Assembly (NCBI GenBank): GCA_963780045.1
Contig: CAVZZZ010000001.1
Coordinates: 3,038,001 to 3,102,000 of the forward strand
DNA: 64,000 nt
Reading direction: 5' to 3'
DNA from: JANXQG01 sp963780045
Lineage (GTDB): Bacteria; Planctomycetota; Planctomycetia; Pirellulales; Thermoguttaceae
In this document: positions 1 to 8,811 of the stretch, piece by piece
Layout: every line of letters begins with the position of its first letter
Numbering within the stretch: the first letter of the stretch is position 1
Made by a program: the position numbers and the translations under genes
Notes under the pieces: model-generated
What the model was told of the DNA's origin: nothing
The model's input: the letters and a program-made list of their open reading frames with translations, nothing else
Databases searched by the model: none

Positions 1-1699
1 TTTGGATACACGTTGCTGGCGTTGCAGCCCGTGACCGACATAGGGTTGAACCCTGAGCACAAGGGCATGTTGGCCCCGACGACGATCTTCAATACGGTCT
101 GCTCCTTCCTTACAAACACGAACCTGCAGCATTATGCGGGCGAGCAGAATCTGTCGTATTTTAGCCAGATCTTCTTTGTCATTTGGAACATGTTCGTCTC
201 CGCGAGCGTCGGACTCTGTGGACTTACGGCGATCATCCGCGGGCTGCGCGGCGACTCGCACATGGGCAATTTCTACGTGGACATGTGGCGGGCATGCGCT
301 TACGTGTTCTTGCCTTACAGCCTGGTAATGGGTGCGCTTCTGCTGGCCGACGGCGTGCCCATGACCTTGGAGCCGAAGGCCGAGGCGACAATCGTCGACG
401 GCTCCGCTGCGACGGCCGATCCCGATGGCAAGTCGCGGACGCAATTCATCTCCCGCGGCCCGGTCGCGGCGCTCATTCCCATCAAGCACCTGGGCACCAA
501 CGGCGGCGGCTTCTTCGGCGCCAATTCTGCGCACCCCTTTGAGAATCCCAGCGCATGGAGCAACGTTCTCACTGTGATGAACTACTGCCTGTTCCCGTTC
601 GCGCTGGTGCTGATGTTCGGCCGGATGTTGAGCCAGCAGCGGCACGCATGGGTCATTCTTGGCGTGATGTTAACAATGTTCATAACGTCCACGGCGTGGG
701 CCATCCATTGGGACACGCTGCAGCCGAATCCGGGCCTTGCGGCCCAAACCGACCAGGTCTTCGCCCAGGACGTTTCCGGCAAGAATGGCGAAGTCTTGCA
801 CAAATGGGTCGTTTTTCACCCCGGTCACAGCGGCGCCGACTTCTACGACCGCGACCTAGCCAAAAATGGTGCAGACAAGCCGAAAGCGCTCGTCACGCCC
901 GCCTTGCCGGTGGACCAATCGCTGGGCAATCTCGAAGGGAAGGAGCTGCGCTTCGGCACCTCGGCCGGGCCGACCTATGCCGCTGCGACCACGGCAATCG
1001 CCTGCGGCTCGGTTAATTGCTCGCACGACAGCCTCAACCCGTTGGCCGGCCTGTCGCCCTTGACGGGCATGTGGCTCAATTGCATCTTCGGCGGCAAGGG
1101 TGTGGGGATGATCAACCTGCTGCTGTATTTGATCGTGGGCGTCTTCATCGCCGGACTGATGGTCGGCCGCACGCCGGAGTATTTGGGCAAAAAGGTCGAG
1201 GCCCGCGAAATGAAGCTGGCGATGCTCGCTTTGTTGGTGCATCCGATCATGATCCTCATGCCGGCCGGGCTGTTTTCCGCAACGGATTGGGGCGTAAAGG
1301 CCGGCAGCACGAATGCCGGCGGCACGGCCTTTCGGAGATGGTCTACGAGTTCAGCTCCGCCTCGGCCAACAACGGCTCGGAATTCGGCGGCACGAACACC
1401 GCTTGGGGCTTTAATGACAACAAGAGCCCCGCGCCTTTTAGCCGCCAATGGGACATCGCCACGGGACTGGTGATGATGTTCAGCCGCTTCCTGCCCATCA
1501 TCGCTCCCTTGCGCTGGCCGCGAGCCTGGCGAAGAAGAAACCGACGCCTTTCACGGTCGGGACGATGCGGACCGATACGTTCACCTTCGGCTGCGTGCTG
1601 CTGGGGACGATCATCCTGGTCGGCGCGCTGTTGTTTCTGCCGGTGGCCGCGCTGGGGCCGATCGCCGATCATTTTGCACCGATGCCGTTTGGAGGCTGA
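1..1699 (+). CDS. kdpA: Potassium-transporting ATPase subunit KdpA, 5' end outside window, two frame breaks
   Basis: KdpA is the K+-binding, channel-like membrane subunit of the KdpFABC pump. The reading frame is open from base 1, so roughly the first 85-100 residues lie outside the window. Selectivity-filter-type segments are visible (TNTNLQHYAGE near base 115, LGTNGGGFFGAN near base 490), followed by the late GRTPEYLGKKVEAREMK segment near 1165. The frame breaks near 1321 and again near 1513. Adding one base at each site (GGCGG-C-CACGG and TTG-G-CGCTGG) gives a continuous KdpA C-terminus: HGLSEMVYEFSSASANNGSE, then ALAASLAKKK, then a final hydrophobic helix ending in MPFGG. kdpB starts 3 bases after the stop. 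I infer an intact gene with consensus errors; a true pseudogene is the alternative. Confidence 0.93.
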
Positions 1700-1702
1700 C
1701 CT

Positions 1703-3874
1703 ATGTCAACTGCCACCCTTGAACCTGAGACTGAACCCGCCCCGGAAGATTTGAAACTCGCCCGGCGGCACAGCCGCCGCGCAGGCCTGTTCGATCCGCA
1801 ACTGCTGAAAACGGCCTTCTGGCAATCGCTGGTGATGCTCCGCCCCGACATCCAGTGGAAGAACCCGGTGATGTTCGTGGTCGAAGTTGGCACCTTGCTG
1901 ACGATTATCTACACTGTCGCCAAGGCAGCGGGAATGTCCGGCATGGCCGCCGCCGTCACGATGCCCTACCTGCTGGCGCTGGATTTCTGGCTGGTGGCCA
2001 CGCTGCTGTTCGCCAATTTCGCCTCGGCAATCGCCGAGGCACGCGGCAAGGCCCAGGCCGACGCTTTGCGGAAGACGCGCCGCGCAACCCCGGCCCGTCG
2101 CCGTGGCGCAGACGGCACCTACGAATCGACCGTCTCCACCAGCCTGAAGGCCGGCGACGTCGTCGAGGTCGTTGCGGGTGAAATCATCCCGAACGACGGC
2201 GAGATCATCGAAGGCGTCGCCTCGATCGACGAATCGGCCATTACGGGCGAGTCGGCCCCCGTGATTCGCGAGGCCGGCGGCGATCGCTCCGGCGTCACCG
2301 GCGGAACGCGCGTGCTCTCCGATCGCATTGTCGTGGAAATCACGGCCAGCGCCGGTCAATCGTTTCTGGACCGGATGATCGCCCTGGTGGAAGGGGCCAT
2401 TCGCCAGCGCACGCCCAACGAGATCGCGCTGTGCATCGTGCTGGCGGCGTTCACGCTGATCTTCGTGATCGTCACTGCCACGCTTTGGCCGTTTGCCTAC
2501 AACGCCGAGCTCTACATGCAGCCCTTCAGCGGCGACAGCAAGCCGATCCACAGCCTGGGCACGGACGTGCCGACGCTCGTCGCCCTGTTAGTCTGCCTGA
2601 TACCCACGACGATCGGCGCCCTGCTGGCTGCCATCGGCATTGCCGGAATGGACCGGGCGCTGCGGGCGAATATCATCGCCAAGAGCGGCAAGGCCGTGGA
2701 AGTGGCCGGCGACGTCGACACGCTTTTGCTGGACAAGACGGGCACGATCACCATCGGCAACCGCCATGCGACGCAATTCGTGCCCTTGGGAGGCATGACT
2801 GCGGCCGAGGTCGGCCAGCTTGCCGCTCTAGCTTCGGGGGCAGACGAAACGCCCGAAGGCAAGAGCATCGTCGAGCTTTATTACAAGCAGGAGGGTGCGG
2901 GCAAGCAGGGCGTCCGCAACGCCGTGGCCGACGGCGCACGGTTCATCCCCTTCACTGCGCAGACCCGCATGAGCGGCATCGACCTGCGCGACGGCCGCGA
3001 AATTCGCAAGGGCGCGCCGGACGCAATCCTGCGTTACCTCTGCGGCCGTAACGGGATCGTGCCGGACAATGCGGAGGCGAGCGTGGCCGCCGTGGCTGAC
3101 AAGGGCGCTACGCCGCTTTTGGTTTGCGAAGGCAGCCGCCTGGCCGGCTTGGTCGTGCTGGAGGACATCCTCAAGCCGGGCATTGCCGAACGCTTCGAGC
3201 GGCTCCGCCGCATGGGACTGCGGACCGTGATGGTCACCGGCGACAATCCGCTTACTGCCAAGGCAATCGCCCTACAGGCCGGCGTCGACGATTTTATCGC
3301 CGAGGCGACGCCCGAGGCCAAGCTGGCTTACATCCGCAAGGAGCAGCAAGGCGGCAAGCTCGTGGCGATGATGGGCGACGGCACGAACGACGCCCCCGCC
3401 CTGGCCCAGGCCGACGTTGGCGTGGCCATGAACTCCGGCACGCAGGCCGCCAAAGAGGCCGGCAACATGGTCGATTTGGACAGCGATCCGACGAAGCTCA
3501 TCGAGACCGTCGAGATCGGCAAACAATTGCTCATGACCCGCGGCTCGCTGACGACGTTTTCCATCGCTAACGATCTGGCCAAGTACTTCGCCATCATCCC
3601 GGCCATGTTCGCCGCGGCGCTGCCCTGGCTGAAGCCGCTGGACATCATGCACTTGCACTCCGCCACGTCGGCAATCCTTTCGGCGGTGATTTTCAATGCA
3701 ATCATCATCCCGCTGTTGATTCCCATCGCACTGAAGGGCGTGAAGTATCGTCCCATCGGGGCCGACGCGCTCTTGCGCCGCAACCTGCTGGTCTGGGGCC
3801 TTGGCGGCGTCATCGTGCCGTTCATCGGCATCAAACTGATCGATATGGTCCTTTTTGTGCTGCACATGGCGTAA
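1703..3874 (+). CDS. kdpB: Potassium-transporting ATPase ATP-binding subunit KdpB
   Basis: KdpB is the P-type ATPase subunit that hydrolyses ATP to drive K+ uptake. The 723-residue product is somewhat longer than the usual ~680-700. The hallmark motifs are present: TGES in the actuator domain, phosphorylation motif DKTGTIT with the acceptor Asp at about residue 344, and the hinge motif GDGTNDAPAL near residue 558. Membrane segments occur near the start (MFVVEVGTLLTIIYTV), in the middle (LVALLVCLIPTTIGALLAAI) and at the C-terminus. The first ~35 residues are a polar extension. It lies 3 bases after kdpA and 13 bases before kdpC, as expected for a kdpABC operon. No kdpDE sensor pair is seen next to it. 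Confidence 0.98.
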   Translation: MSTATLEPETEPAPEDLKLARRHSRRAGLFDPQLLKTAFWQSLVMLRPDIQWKNPVMFVVEVGTLLTIIYTVAKAAGMSGMAAAVTMPYLLALDFWLVATLLFANFASAIAEARGKAQADALRKTRRATPARRRGADGTYESTVSTSLKAGDVVEVVAGEIIPNDGEIIEGVASIDESAITGESAPVIREAGGDRSGVTGGTRVLSDRIVVEITASAGQSFLDRMIALVEGAIRQRTPNEIALCIVLAAFTLIFVIVTATLWPFAYNAELYMQPFSGDSKPIHSLGTDVPTLVALLVCLIPTTIGALLAAIGIAGMDRALRANIIAKSGKAVEVAGDVDTLLLDKTGTITIGNRHATQFVPLGGMTAAEVGQLAALASGADETPEGKSIVELYYKQEGAGKQGVRNAVADGARFIPFTAQTRMSGIDLRDGREIRKGAPDAILRYLCGRNGIVPDNAEASVAAVADKGATPLLVCEGSRLAGLVVLEDILKPGIAERFERLRRMGLRTVMVTGDNPLTAKAIALQAGVDDFIAEATPEAKLAYIRKEQQGGKLVAMMGDGTNDAPALAQADVGVAMNSGTQAAKEAGNMVDLDSDPTKLIETVEIGKQLLMTRGSLTTFSIANDLAKYFAIIPAMFAAALPWLKPLDIMHLHSATSAILSAVIFNAIIIPLLIPIALKGVKYRPIGADALLRRNLLVWGLGGVIVPFIGIKLIDMVLFVLHMA

Positions 3875-3887
3875 GAGGTTATTGAAC

Positions 3888-4961
3888 ATGTTAAGTCATC
3901 TTCGCGCTTGTCTCTGGCTGCTGGGGCTTACCGTGGTCCTATGCTCGATCGTTTATCCGGCGATAATACTTGGATTCGCTCAGGCGCTGCCAAACCAGGC
4001 GGACGGGAGCCTCGTGAAGACGCGCGATGGCAAGGTCGTTGGCTCGCGCCTTATTGCGCAGCCGTTCAACGATGACAGGTTCTTCAAGTCGCGTCCATCG
4101 CCGACTTCTCCTGCCTACAACGCAACGGCATCCGGGCCGAGCAATCTGGCCGCGAACAACTATGCGCTCCGCGACCGCGTCGCCCAGCAACTTGGGCCGA
4201 TCGTCAAGTATGCCGGCCCGCTGGACAAGAGAGGCAAGCCCGTCGGTCCCGACGTCGAGGCCTGGTTCCGGAAGGACATGCTGGGCGGAAAGCCGGGGAT
4301 CGTCGCGCAGTGGGCAAACATGCACAACGGCCCGCCGCAGAATTGGGTCAAAAGCGACATGACCCCCAGCGGCGACTACGGGGCCTGCGGCCAGTTCGTC
4401 AAAAACTGGCAGAAAACGCACAAAGCCGACGTAGACGCCTGGATCAAGGACAACCCGAACACGCCCGACCCCAAGCCGGAGGACCTGGTCGCGCCGTTCT
4501 TCGCGAGTTTTTCCAAAGACCATCCGGGCAAGTTTCCTAGCTTAGTGGAACATAAGTTGCCCGATGGCAAGACGAAGAAGGTAATCGAGCTGGTCAAAGA
4601 AGGCACCGATATCCAATCGAACTTCTTCGACCTCTGGCTGAGCGAGAATCCCGACGCGGACCTGGAAAAAGTGCCCGCCGACTTTGTTACGACTTCTGGC
4701 TCCGGCCTCGATCCGCACATCACGTTGGACAACGCCAATTGGCAGCTTGCCAACCAGCCGATCGCCGCCGCCTGGGCGAAGGTCGTTGCAGGCGAGAAGG
4801 CCAGCGACGAAGAGAAAGCCAAGGTCGAGGAAAAGATTCGCAAGGAGATCGGGCAGCTTCTGCAACAGAAGAGCTTCGCGCCGCTGGGCGGCTTGGCGGG
4901 AGTGCCGCTGGTTAACGTGCTGGAGATCAATCTGGGCTTGCAGGAAAAGTACGAGAAGTAG
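3888..4961 (+). CDS. kdpC: Potassium-transporting ATPase subunit KdpC with a large internal insertion
   Basis: KdpC is the single-span subunit that helps KdpB bind ATP. I chose ATG 3888 because an AAGAGGT ribosome site precedes it and the first residues form the expected membrane helix (CLWLLGLTVVLCSIVYPAII). The family's N-terminal part (DGSLV, GSRLIAQPF, FFKSRPSPTSPAYNATASGPSNL) and C-terminal part (PADFVTTSGSGLDPHIT and VPLVNVLEINLGL) are both clear. Between them lies a polar stretch of about 140 residues (roughly residues 98-238) that is absent from typical KdpC of about 190 residues, so this protein reaches 357. The insertion is rich in Lys, Asp, Pro and Trp and stays in frame, so it is a real part of the protein, not a break. 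Confidence 0.95.
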   Translation: MLSHLRACLWLLGLTVVLCSIVYPAIILGFAQALPNQADGSLVKTRDGKVVGSRLIAQPFNDDRFFKSRPSPTSPAYNATASGPSNLAANNYALRDRVAQQLGPIVKYAGPLDKRGKPVGPDVEAWFRKDMLGGKPGIVAQWANMHNGPPQNWVKSDMTPSGDYGACGQFVKNWQKTHKADVDAWIKDNPNTPDPKPEDLVAPFFASFSKDHPGKFPSLVEHKLPDGKTKKVIELVKEGTDIQSNFFDLWLSENPDADLEKVPADFVTTSGSGLDPHITLDNANWQLANQPIAAAWAKVVAGEKASDEEKAKVEEKIRKEIGQLLQQKSFAPLGGLAGVPLVNVLEINLGLQEKYEK

Positions 4962-5003
4962 GCCCTGCCAGCTAGTAGGTCCTTTCTGCCGGAAAGACAA
5001 ATT

Positions 5004-5117
5004 GTACTCCTCACGCTCCGCCGTGAGGCCGGCAAGTATCCCTTGCGTTCAGCCACGAGGTTGCTATCACGGCGGAACGTGATGAGTACCTTCGTCCCTC
5101 TCGGTAAGCGCGACCTG
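5004..5117. repeat. Imperfect inverted repeat plus a second short dispersed repeat
   Basis: Between kdpC and the next gene, the arm at 5004-5026 (starting GTACTCCTCACGC) is matched in inverted orientation by 5067-5089 (ending GTGATGAGTAC), with about 21 of 23 positions agreeing. Right after it, 5096-5117 (CCCTCTCGGTAAGCG) recurs in inverted orientation at 7292-7320. I see no open frame of interest in 4962-5226. A TATAAT hexamer lies just after the repeats, about 75 bases before the next start. Confidence 0.7.
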
Positions 5118-5226
5118 CCGCCCCTTGTGCCGCTAACTCCTCCCATAGTATAATCTGCTAGCGCCAGGAGCATTTTATGCTCGGCCGTGTTACACTTCCC
5201 TGGTGCTGGACGTGGGAGATGGACAT

Positions 5227-5933
5227 ATGAAGCGCTGGATCGTGGTGGCTACACCGTTCTTAGCGGGCATATTCGCTATTGCTCGACCCGCTGCCGCACA
5301 GTTTTTTGGGGGATACGACGGTTTTGGATTTGGCGACGGCGGCGCCGCTTTGCTAGGCAGCAACTTGCGCAAGCCCAGGCCATGCAGCTTAAGGCGCAAG
5401 CCCGCCAGGCTAACCAGCAGGCTGCGATCGGCCAGAATATGGTCGTGCAAAGCGGCATTCGCAACACGCTGTCCAATCAGGCCGGAAATCGCACTCAGGC
5501 AATCGTCGACCGACAGCAGGCCACGAAGGACTGGTGGTTCCAGCAGCAACAGCAGCAGATGGCTCTGCGGCCGCCGCCCTCCGCGGATTATGCGACGTCC
5601 GCGCCGGTCGTCGGGTGGAGCGGCATGGCGCCCAGGAACAGGCCGCCGCCCGCTGCCATGGACGTCATTCAGTGGCCTGCCTTGCTTCAAGAACCTTGTT
5701 TCGCCTCCGAGCGTATGAAGATCGAGGCCCCCTATCGCCGTTCACCGCCCGCGCCCGGCAGCAAGTTCTCCGAGCCTACCGTCGCCGATTTCCGGGAAAT
5801 GGCCAGCGCGGTCGAGGACATGAAGGCCGTGTTGCAGTGGCGCCTGGGCGAGGGAGTCGACACGAATCAATACAATCAGGCAAAGGACTTCCTGGACAAA
5901 ATGTCCAGCCAAATAGCCCGGCAAATGAAATGA
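5227..5933 (+). CDS. Secreted Gln-rich hypothetical protein, one frame break
   Basis: I do not recognise a family. Starting at ATG 5227, the product opens with a signal peptide (MKRWIVVATPFLAGIFAIAR then PAAAQFF, likely cleaved after AQ or nearby), then a Gly/Asp segment. The frame breaks near 5350; adding one G (TTG-G-CTAGG) joins it to ALARQQLAQAQAMQLKAQAR, a Gln/Ala-rich, coiled-coil-prone region, then a W-x-x-Q6 stretch, a Pro-rich linker and a charged helical C-terminus ending in KMSSQIARQMK. The composition suggests an exported, partly helical protein. The next gene (6006) is also exported and on the same strand. Function unknown. Confidence 0.7.
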
Positions 5934-6005
5934 CACTTTACGAGCGGTCACTCGCGCACCGCGGCTTGTAAACCCAGAAACAAACCTTCTGCCAGGAGTT
6001 GAACC

Positions 6006-6965
6006 ATGTTGCGCACAGTACGCGGAGGCTTAGCCGTCCTGTTAGCGGTCGTCGGCGCTGCCGCCGTCAATGCCGAGGACGCCGCAGCGCAGCGGCAAGC
6101 GATTGTCGCGCTATTGAATCGCGTGGAAACTGCATTTGCCAGCGGCGATGCCGCGGGGTTGGCGGCGTGTTGGACGCCCAAGGGCGAATTCGTGGGCCCC
6201 AGCGGCAATTCGGCGGAGGGTCGCGACGGCATCGAAAAGCTCTTCAAGGAGGCATTCGCCGCCCACAAGCAAGCCAAGCTCCTCCTGCACATCCAGCGCT
6301 TCCGCGTAGTGAACGACAGTCTGGCGCTGGTCGATGCGGTCGCCGAGATCAAGCCCGCGATGCCGACGCCCGGCACGCCGCTTGCCTCCTTCGTGATCGT
6401 CAAGCAAGACGGGCGTTGGCTGATCGAAAGCGCTCGCGAAGTGACCTGTTGCATGCCGCCACAGACCAACCATCTCAAGGAATTGCAGTGGCTCGTCGGC
6501 GATTGGAGCGCCTCGTCGGCCAACGGCCTTTCGCTGCAGTCCAATTGGGATTGGACGGCAAATCAGGCGTTTCTCATTCGCAAGTTCAAAGTGGAAGGCA
6601 AGCAAGCCCTGTTGCACGGCGGCACCGAAGTCGTCGGCTGGGACCCGCGGACCGAGACGATTCGCTCTTGGGTCTTTGACAGCGACGGCGGTTTTGGCGA
6701 GAACGTCTGGGTCCGCGATGGCCGGGCACCCGCACAGCAGGGTCGCTGGCTGATCAAGTATTCGGGCACTATGGCTGACGGCGGCGCGGTCTCGGCCACG
6801 CACGTTGTAACAAAGGTGGACGACAACACGGTCACGATTCAATCGAAGGACCGCAGCGTCAACGGCGCCGTGCAGCCGGACATCCCCGAGACCACGCTCA
6901 AAAAAGCCCCGCCCGCGGCCTCCGCACCCAAGGTCGGCGCCGCCCCCAGCCCCGTGAAAAGGTGA
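6006..6965 (+). CDS. Exported protein with an NTF2/SnoaL-like domain and a DUF1579-like second half
   Basis: The 319-residue product begins with a signal peptide (LRTVRGGLAVLLAVVGAAAV, cleaved near NAE). Residues ~25-140 look like the SgcJ/DUF4440 branch of the NTF2 fold: an AIVALLNRVETAFASGD helix, the AACWTPKGEFVGPSG strand, then SFVIVKQDGRWLIESAREV. The second half has ELQWLVGDW and later GWDPRTETIRSWVFDSDGGF, resembling the DUF1579-type lipocalin-like domain. The last 25 residues are Ala/Pro-rich. The family fold usually binds small molecules or acts as a small hydrolase or isomerase, but no catalytic set is clear, so I assign no reaction. The next gene overlaps its stop by 4 bases (GTGA), so the two are probably co-translated. 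Confidence 0.85.
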   Translation: MLRTVRGGLAVLLAVVGAAAVNAEDAAAQRQAIVALLNRVETAFASGDAAGLAACWTPKGEFVGPSGNSAEGRDGIEKLFKEAFAAHKQAKLLLHIQRFRVVNDSLALVDAVAEIKPAMPTPGTPLASFVIVKQDGRWLIESAREVTCCMPPQTNHLKELQWLVGDWSASSANGLSLQSNWDWTANQAFLIRKFKVEGKQALLHGGTEVVGWDPRTETIRSWVFDSDGGFGENVWVRDGRAPAQQGRWLIKYSGTMADGGAVSATHVVTKVDDNTVTIQSKDRSVNGAVQPDIPETTLKKAPPAASAPKVGAAPSPVKR

Positions 6966-7294
6966 GCGCCATGCCCAGCGCCGTTCCCCAACCCCGCCTG
7001 CCTGCCGAGGCCGTCGTGCTGACGGCCACGTTGAAAGCCCTACGCGGGCAAGAGGACGCAGTCCGTGCCGCCTTGCTCGAAATGGTCGTTCCCAGCCGCA
7101 GCGAGCCAGGCTGTATCTGCTACAACTTGCACGAAGCGGAAAACGAGCGTGGCCTTTTCATCTTTTACGAACAATGGGCTGATCAAGCGGCCTTCGACGC
7201 CCACCTGCAAACGCCGCACTTTCTCGGTCTGGACGCCAAGATCGGCGGCCGCGCCGAGCCGCCCGTGCTGGCGTTTTACAGGATGTTGGAGTAG
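6962..7294 (+). CDS. Antibiotic biosynthesis monooxygenase (ABM/YgiN-type) domain protein
   Basis: A 110-residue protein of the dimeric alpha-beta barrel ABM family. It shows the family's pattern: VVLTATLKALRGQEDAVRAA, then VVPSRSEPGCICYNLHEAEN, FIFYEQWADQAAFDAHLQTP and a closing strand PPVLAFYRMLE. Family members oxidise quinone-like or polyketide substrates without cofactors, or act as heme-degrading enzymes; the substrate here cannot be read from sequence. The start is a GTG overlapping the upstream stop by 4 bases; ATG 6971 is an alternative. A dispersed repeat begins at the stop codon. Confidence 0.9.
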   Translation: MSAMPSAVPQPRLPAEAVVLTATLKALRGQEDAVRAALLEMVVPSRSEPGCICYNLHEAENERGLFIFYEQWADQAAFDAHLQTPHFLGLDAKIGGRAEPPVLAFYRMLE

Positions 7295-7320
7295 GTCCCG
7301 CTTGCCGAGAGGGACTGATG
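7292..7320. repeat. Dispersed repeat, second copy of the 5096-5117 element
   Basis: TAGGTCCCGCTTGCCGAGAG followed by GGACTGATG starts at the stop codon of the ABM gene. It is an inverted copy of 5096-5117 with a few mismatches. It may also act as a hairpin between convergent genes, but the stem is short. Confidence 0.6.
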
Positions 7321-7334
7321 CGGCGCCGGACGAA

Positions 7335-7544
7335 CTACCCGCCGTTCTTTTCATACGCCGGGGGAGGCTTCAGCGTGTATTCGCCGTCCGGCAACTCGTA
7401 GTAGGTGCGGCCATTGATGAAATAGACGTTGGCCACGCCCAGCCGCCGGCTTTCCTCCTGCGCCTTTTTTACGGCTGCCCGAGCAACGCGGACGATCTCG
7501 TCGGCCTTGCGATACATTTCGACTTCGCGAATCAACTCATCCAT
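7335..7544 (-). CDS. Small hypothetical protein translated after the zeta-toxin-like gene
   Basis: The 69-residue product starts with an amphipathic helix rich in charged residues (MDELIREVEMYRKADEIVRV, AVKKAQEESRRLG) followed by VANVYFINGRTYYELPDG and a short tail. It overlaps the end of the upstream zeta-like gene by 8 bases, which argues for translational coupling. The size, charge and position make it a candidate partner of that kinase, for example an antitoxin, but in classical epsilon-zeta modules the antitoxin precedes the toxin. Function is inferred from position only. Confidence 0.72.
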   Translation of the reverse strand: MDELIREVEMYRKADEIVRVARAAVKKAQEESRRLGVANVYFINGRTYYELPDGEYTLKPPPAYEKNGG

Positions 7545-8121
7545 TGCCAGAACTGTTTACGAGCCGTAGAAACAAGGAATACAGGCCGTCTTCTCGCACC
7601 ATTGCCGCGACGGGAGAACCTGATGCGACATCGACAACTTCCTCGCCCGAATTGTATAGTAATGTCCAATTGTCCGCCAAGGGGCGGTAAAACTGCCAGA
7701 AATTCCCTAAACTCCGCAGGAATCGGCGACGAACATCCTGCTCCGGCACCGAATGACCGCCTTTTTGCACTCTTTCCGAGACGCGTTTCACGCACGCATC
7801 GGCCGAATCGAGGAACAAGTAAGCTATCGAAACCGAATAATGTGCAATTCGGGCATCCTGAATGAAATGCCGCAAACTGCGTCCTGCGAGTGTCGATTCA
7901 ATCAAGAAAGTCGCGCCCCCCTGGACCGCCAGGTCGACGCGCCGCACAAATTCCTTGCCGGCAGCGATTGCGGCCAATTCCGGATGGCGCGGCGAAATCT
8001 CCTCTGCGATGGCATCCGCGCCGAGATACGGACAGCCTCGTATTGCAGCAAGATCCAAAGCAAGCGTTGTCTTTCCAGACCCATTGGCGCCGCCGACGAT
8101 TATCAACTCGGGTCTTGACAT
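7537..8121 (-). CDS. Zeta-toxin-like P-loop kinase
   Basis: The 194-residue product has a Walker A motif close to the start (GGANGSGKTTLALDL, residues ~9-23), an IESTLAGRS segment near residue 75 typical of zeta-type kinases, YLFLDSADACVKRVSERVQK as the Walker B/lid region, and VPEQDVRRRF further on. Zeta toxins phosphorylate UDP-sugar precursors of peptidoglycan; related chromosomal proteins of unknown substrate are common, so toxicity is not certain. It is followed by, and overlaps, a 69-residue gene that may be its partner. It is transcribed convergently with the ABM gene. Confidence 0.85.
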   Translation of the reverse strand: MSRPELIIVGGANGSGKTTLALDLAAIRGCPYLGADAIAEEISPRHPELAAIAAGKEFVRRVDLAVQGGATFLIESTLAGRSLRHFIQDARIAHYSVSIAYLFLDSADACVKRVSERVQKGGHSVPEQDVRRRFLRSLGNFWQFYRPLADNWTLLYNSGEEVVDVASGSPVAAMVREDGLYSLFLRLVNSSGNG

Positions 8122-8187
8122 AGAGGTTGTCGTTCGTGGGAATTATTCTATCGCCGGATCGTGCGCTCCGCGATCAGTGCGAGCGCA

Positions 8188-8730
8188 CTACCCGCATGCA
8201 TATCCTGCCAGCGTAAACGCCGCGATCACTTGCGCGTGGCAAATCTCGCCGGAGGCGATCATCGCCGGGATTTCTGCCAGCGGACGCAGGACGATTTCAA
8301 TGTCCTCAAGCGGATCGAGGTCCTGCCGCGCGATCGGCCGGCAGCCTTCCGCCACGGCGATGTAGAGCGTTGCGTTGTTAATAGAAGGATTGGGCAGCAG
8401 GCGGCTTAGCACGCGGACCGATTGGCAGTCGTAGCCCGTTTCCTCGCGCAGTTCACGTACGGCGCCATGCTCGACCGACTCGCCAGGCTCCAAGAGTCCG
8501 CCCGGGATTTCCAGCAGGACTTCGCGGACGCCGTGACGATACTGCCGCACGAGCACGACCTGCTTGTCGTTTGTGATCGGAATCACCATCGCCCAATCGG
8601 TTGAATCGCAGACGACGAAGTCCGCTTCCTTCTGCGTCGGCAGGAACAAATAGCGGTCCTGGCGAATCCGCAAGATGCGGCAATCGGCAATCTCGCGGCT
8701 CGACAGGTATTTCCAACTGTGATCGGGCAT
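8188..8730 (-). CDS. Nudix hydrolase, ADP-ribose pyrophosphatase-like
   Basis: The Nudix box is complete: G, then five residues, E, seven residues, REL, EE and G (from GGLLEPGESV to RELREETGY). Before it are VVLVRQYRHGVREVLLEIPG, typical of NudF/ADP-ribose pyrophosphatases, which hydrolyse ADP-ribose and similar nucleoside diphosphate derivatives to protect the cell. I prefer ATG 8730 (MPDHSWKYLSSREI) over the upstream ATG 8763, because the extra 11 codons fall in an inverted repeat (8739-8760). The upstream neighbour on this strand is a small membrane protein, 81 bases away; no operon is evident. Confidence 0.93.
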   Translation of the reverse strand: MPDHSWKYLSSREIADCRILRIRQDRYLFLPTQKEADFVVCDSTDWAMVIPITNDKQVVLVRQYRHGVREVLLEIPGGLLEPGESVEHGAVRELREETGYDCQSVRVLSRLLPNPSINNATLYIAVAEGCRPIARQDLDPLEDIEIVLRPLAEIPAMIASGEICHAQVIAAFTLAGYACG

Positions 8731-8738
8731 TTTGGAGT

Positions 8739-8760
8739 GCGGCGGCTTGCCGCCGCTTTT
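8739..8760 (+). terminator. GC-rich hairpin with T-run, terminator-like dispersed repeat
   Basis: GCGGCGG and CCGCCGC are separated by CTTG and followed by TTTT on the + strand. No + strand gene ends here, so it is more likely a dispersed palindrome or a 5' leader element of the Nudix gene than a working terminator. If the Nudix start were at 8763 the element would be coding. Confidence 0.45.
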
Positions 8761-8811
8761 CATAGTGCTTTAGGCCAGATGTACTTTTTCAATTCATGTA
8801 AACGCTGATTA

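Noticed and set aside
1300..1520. Programmed frameshifting in kdpA
   Set aside because: No slippery heptamer or stimulatory hairpin is evident, and two shifts in 200 bases follow the same missing-G/C pattern seen in many other genes.
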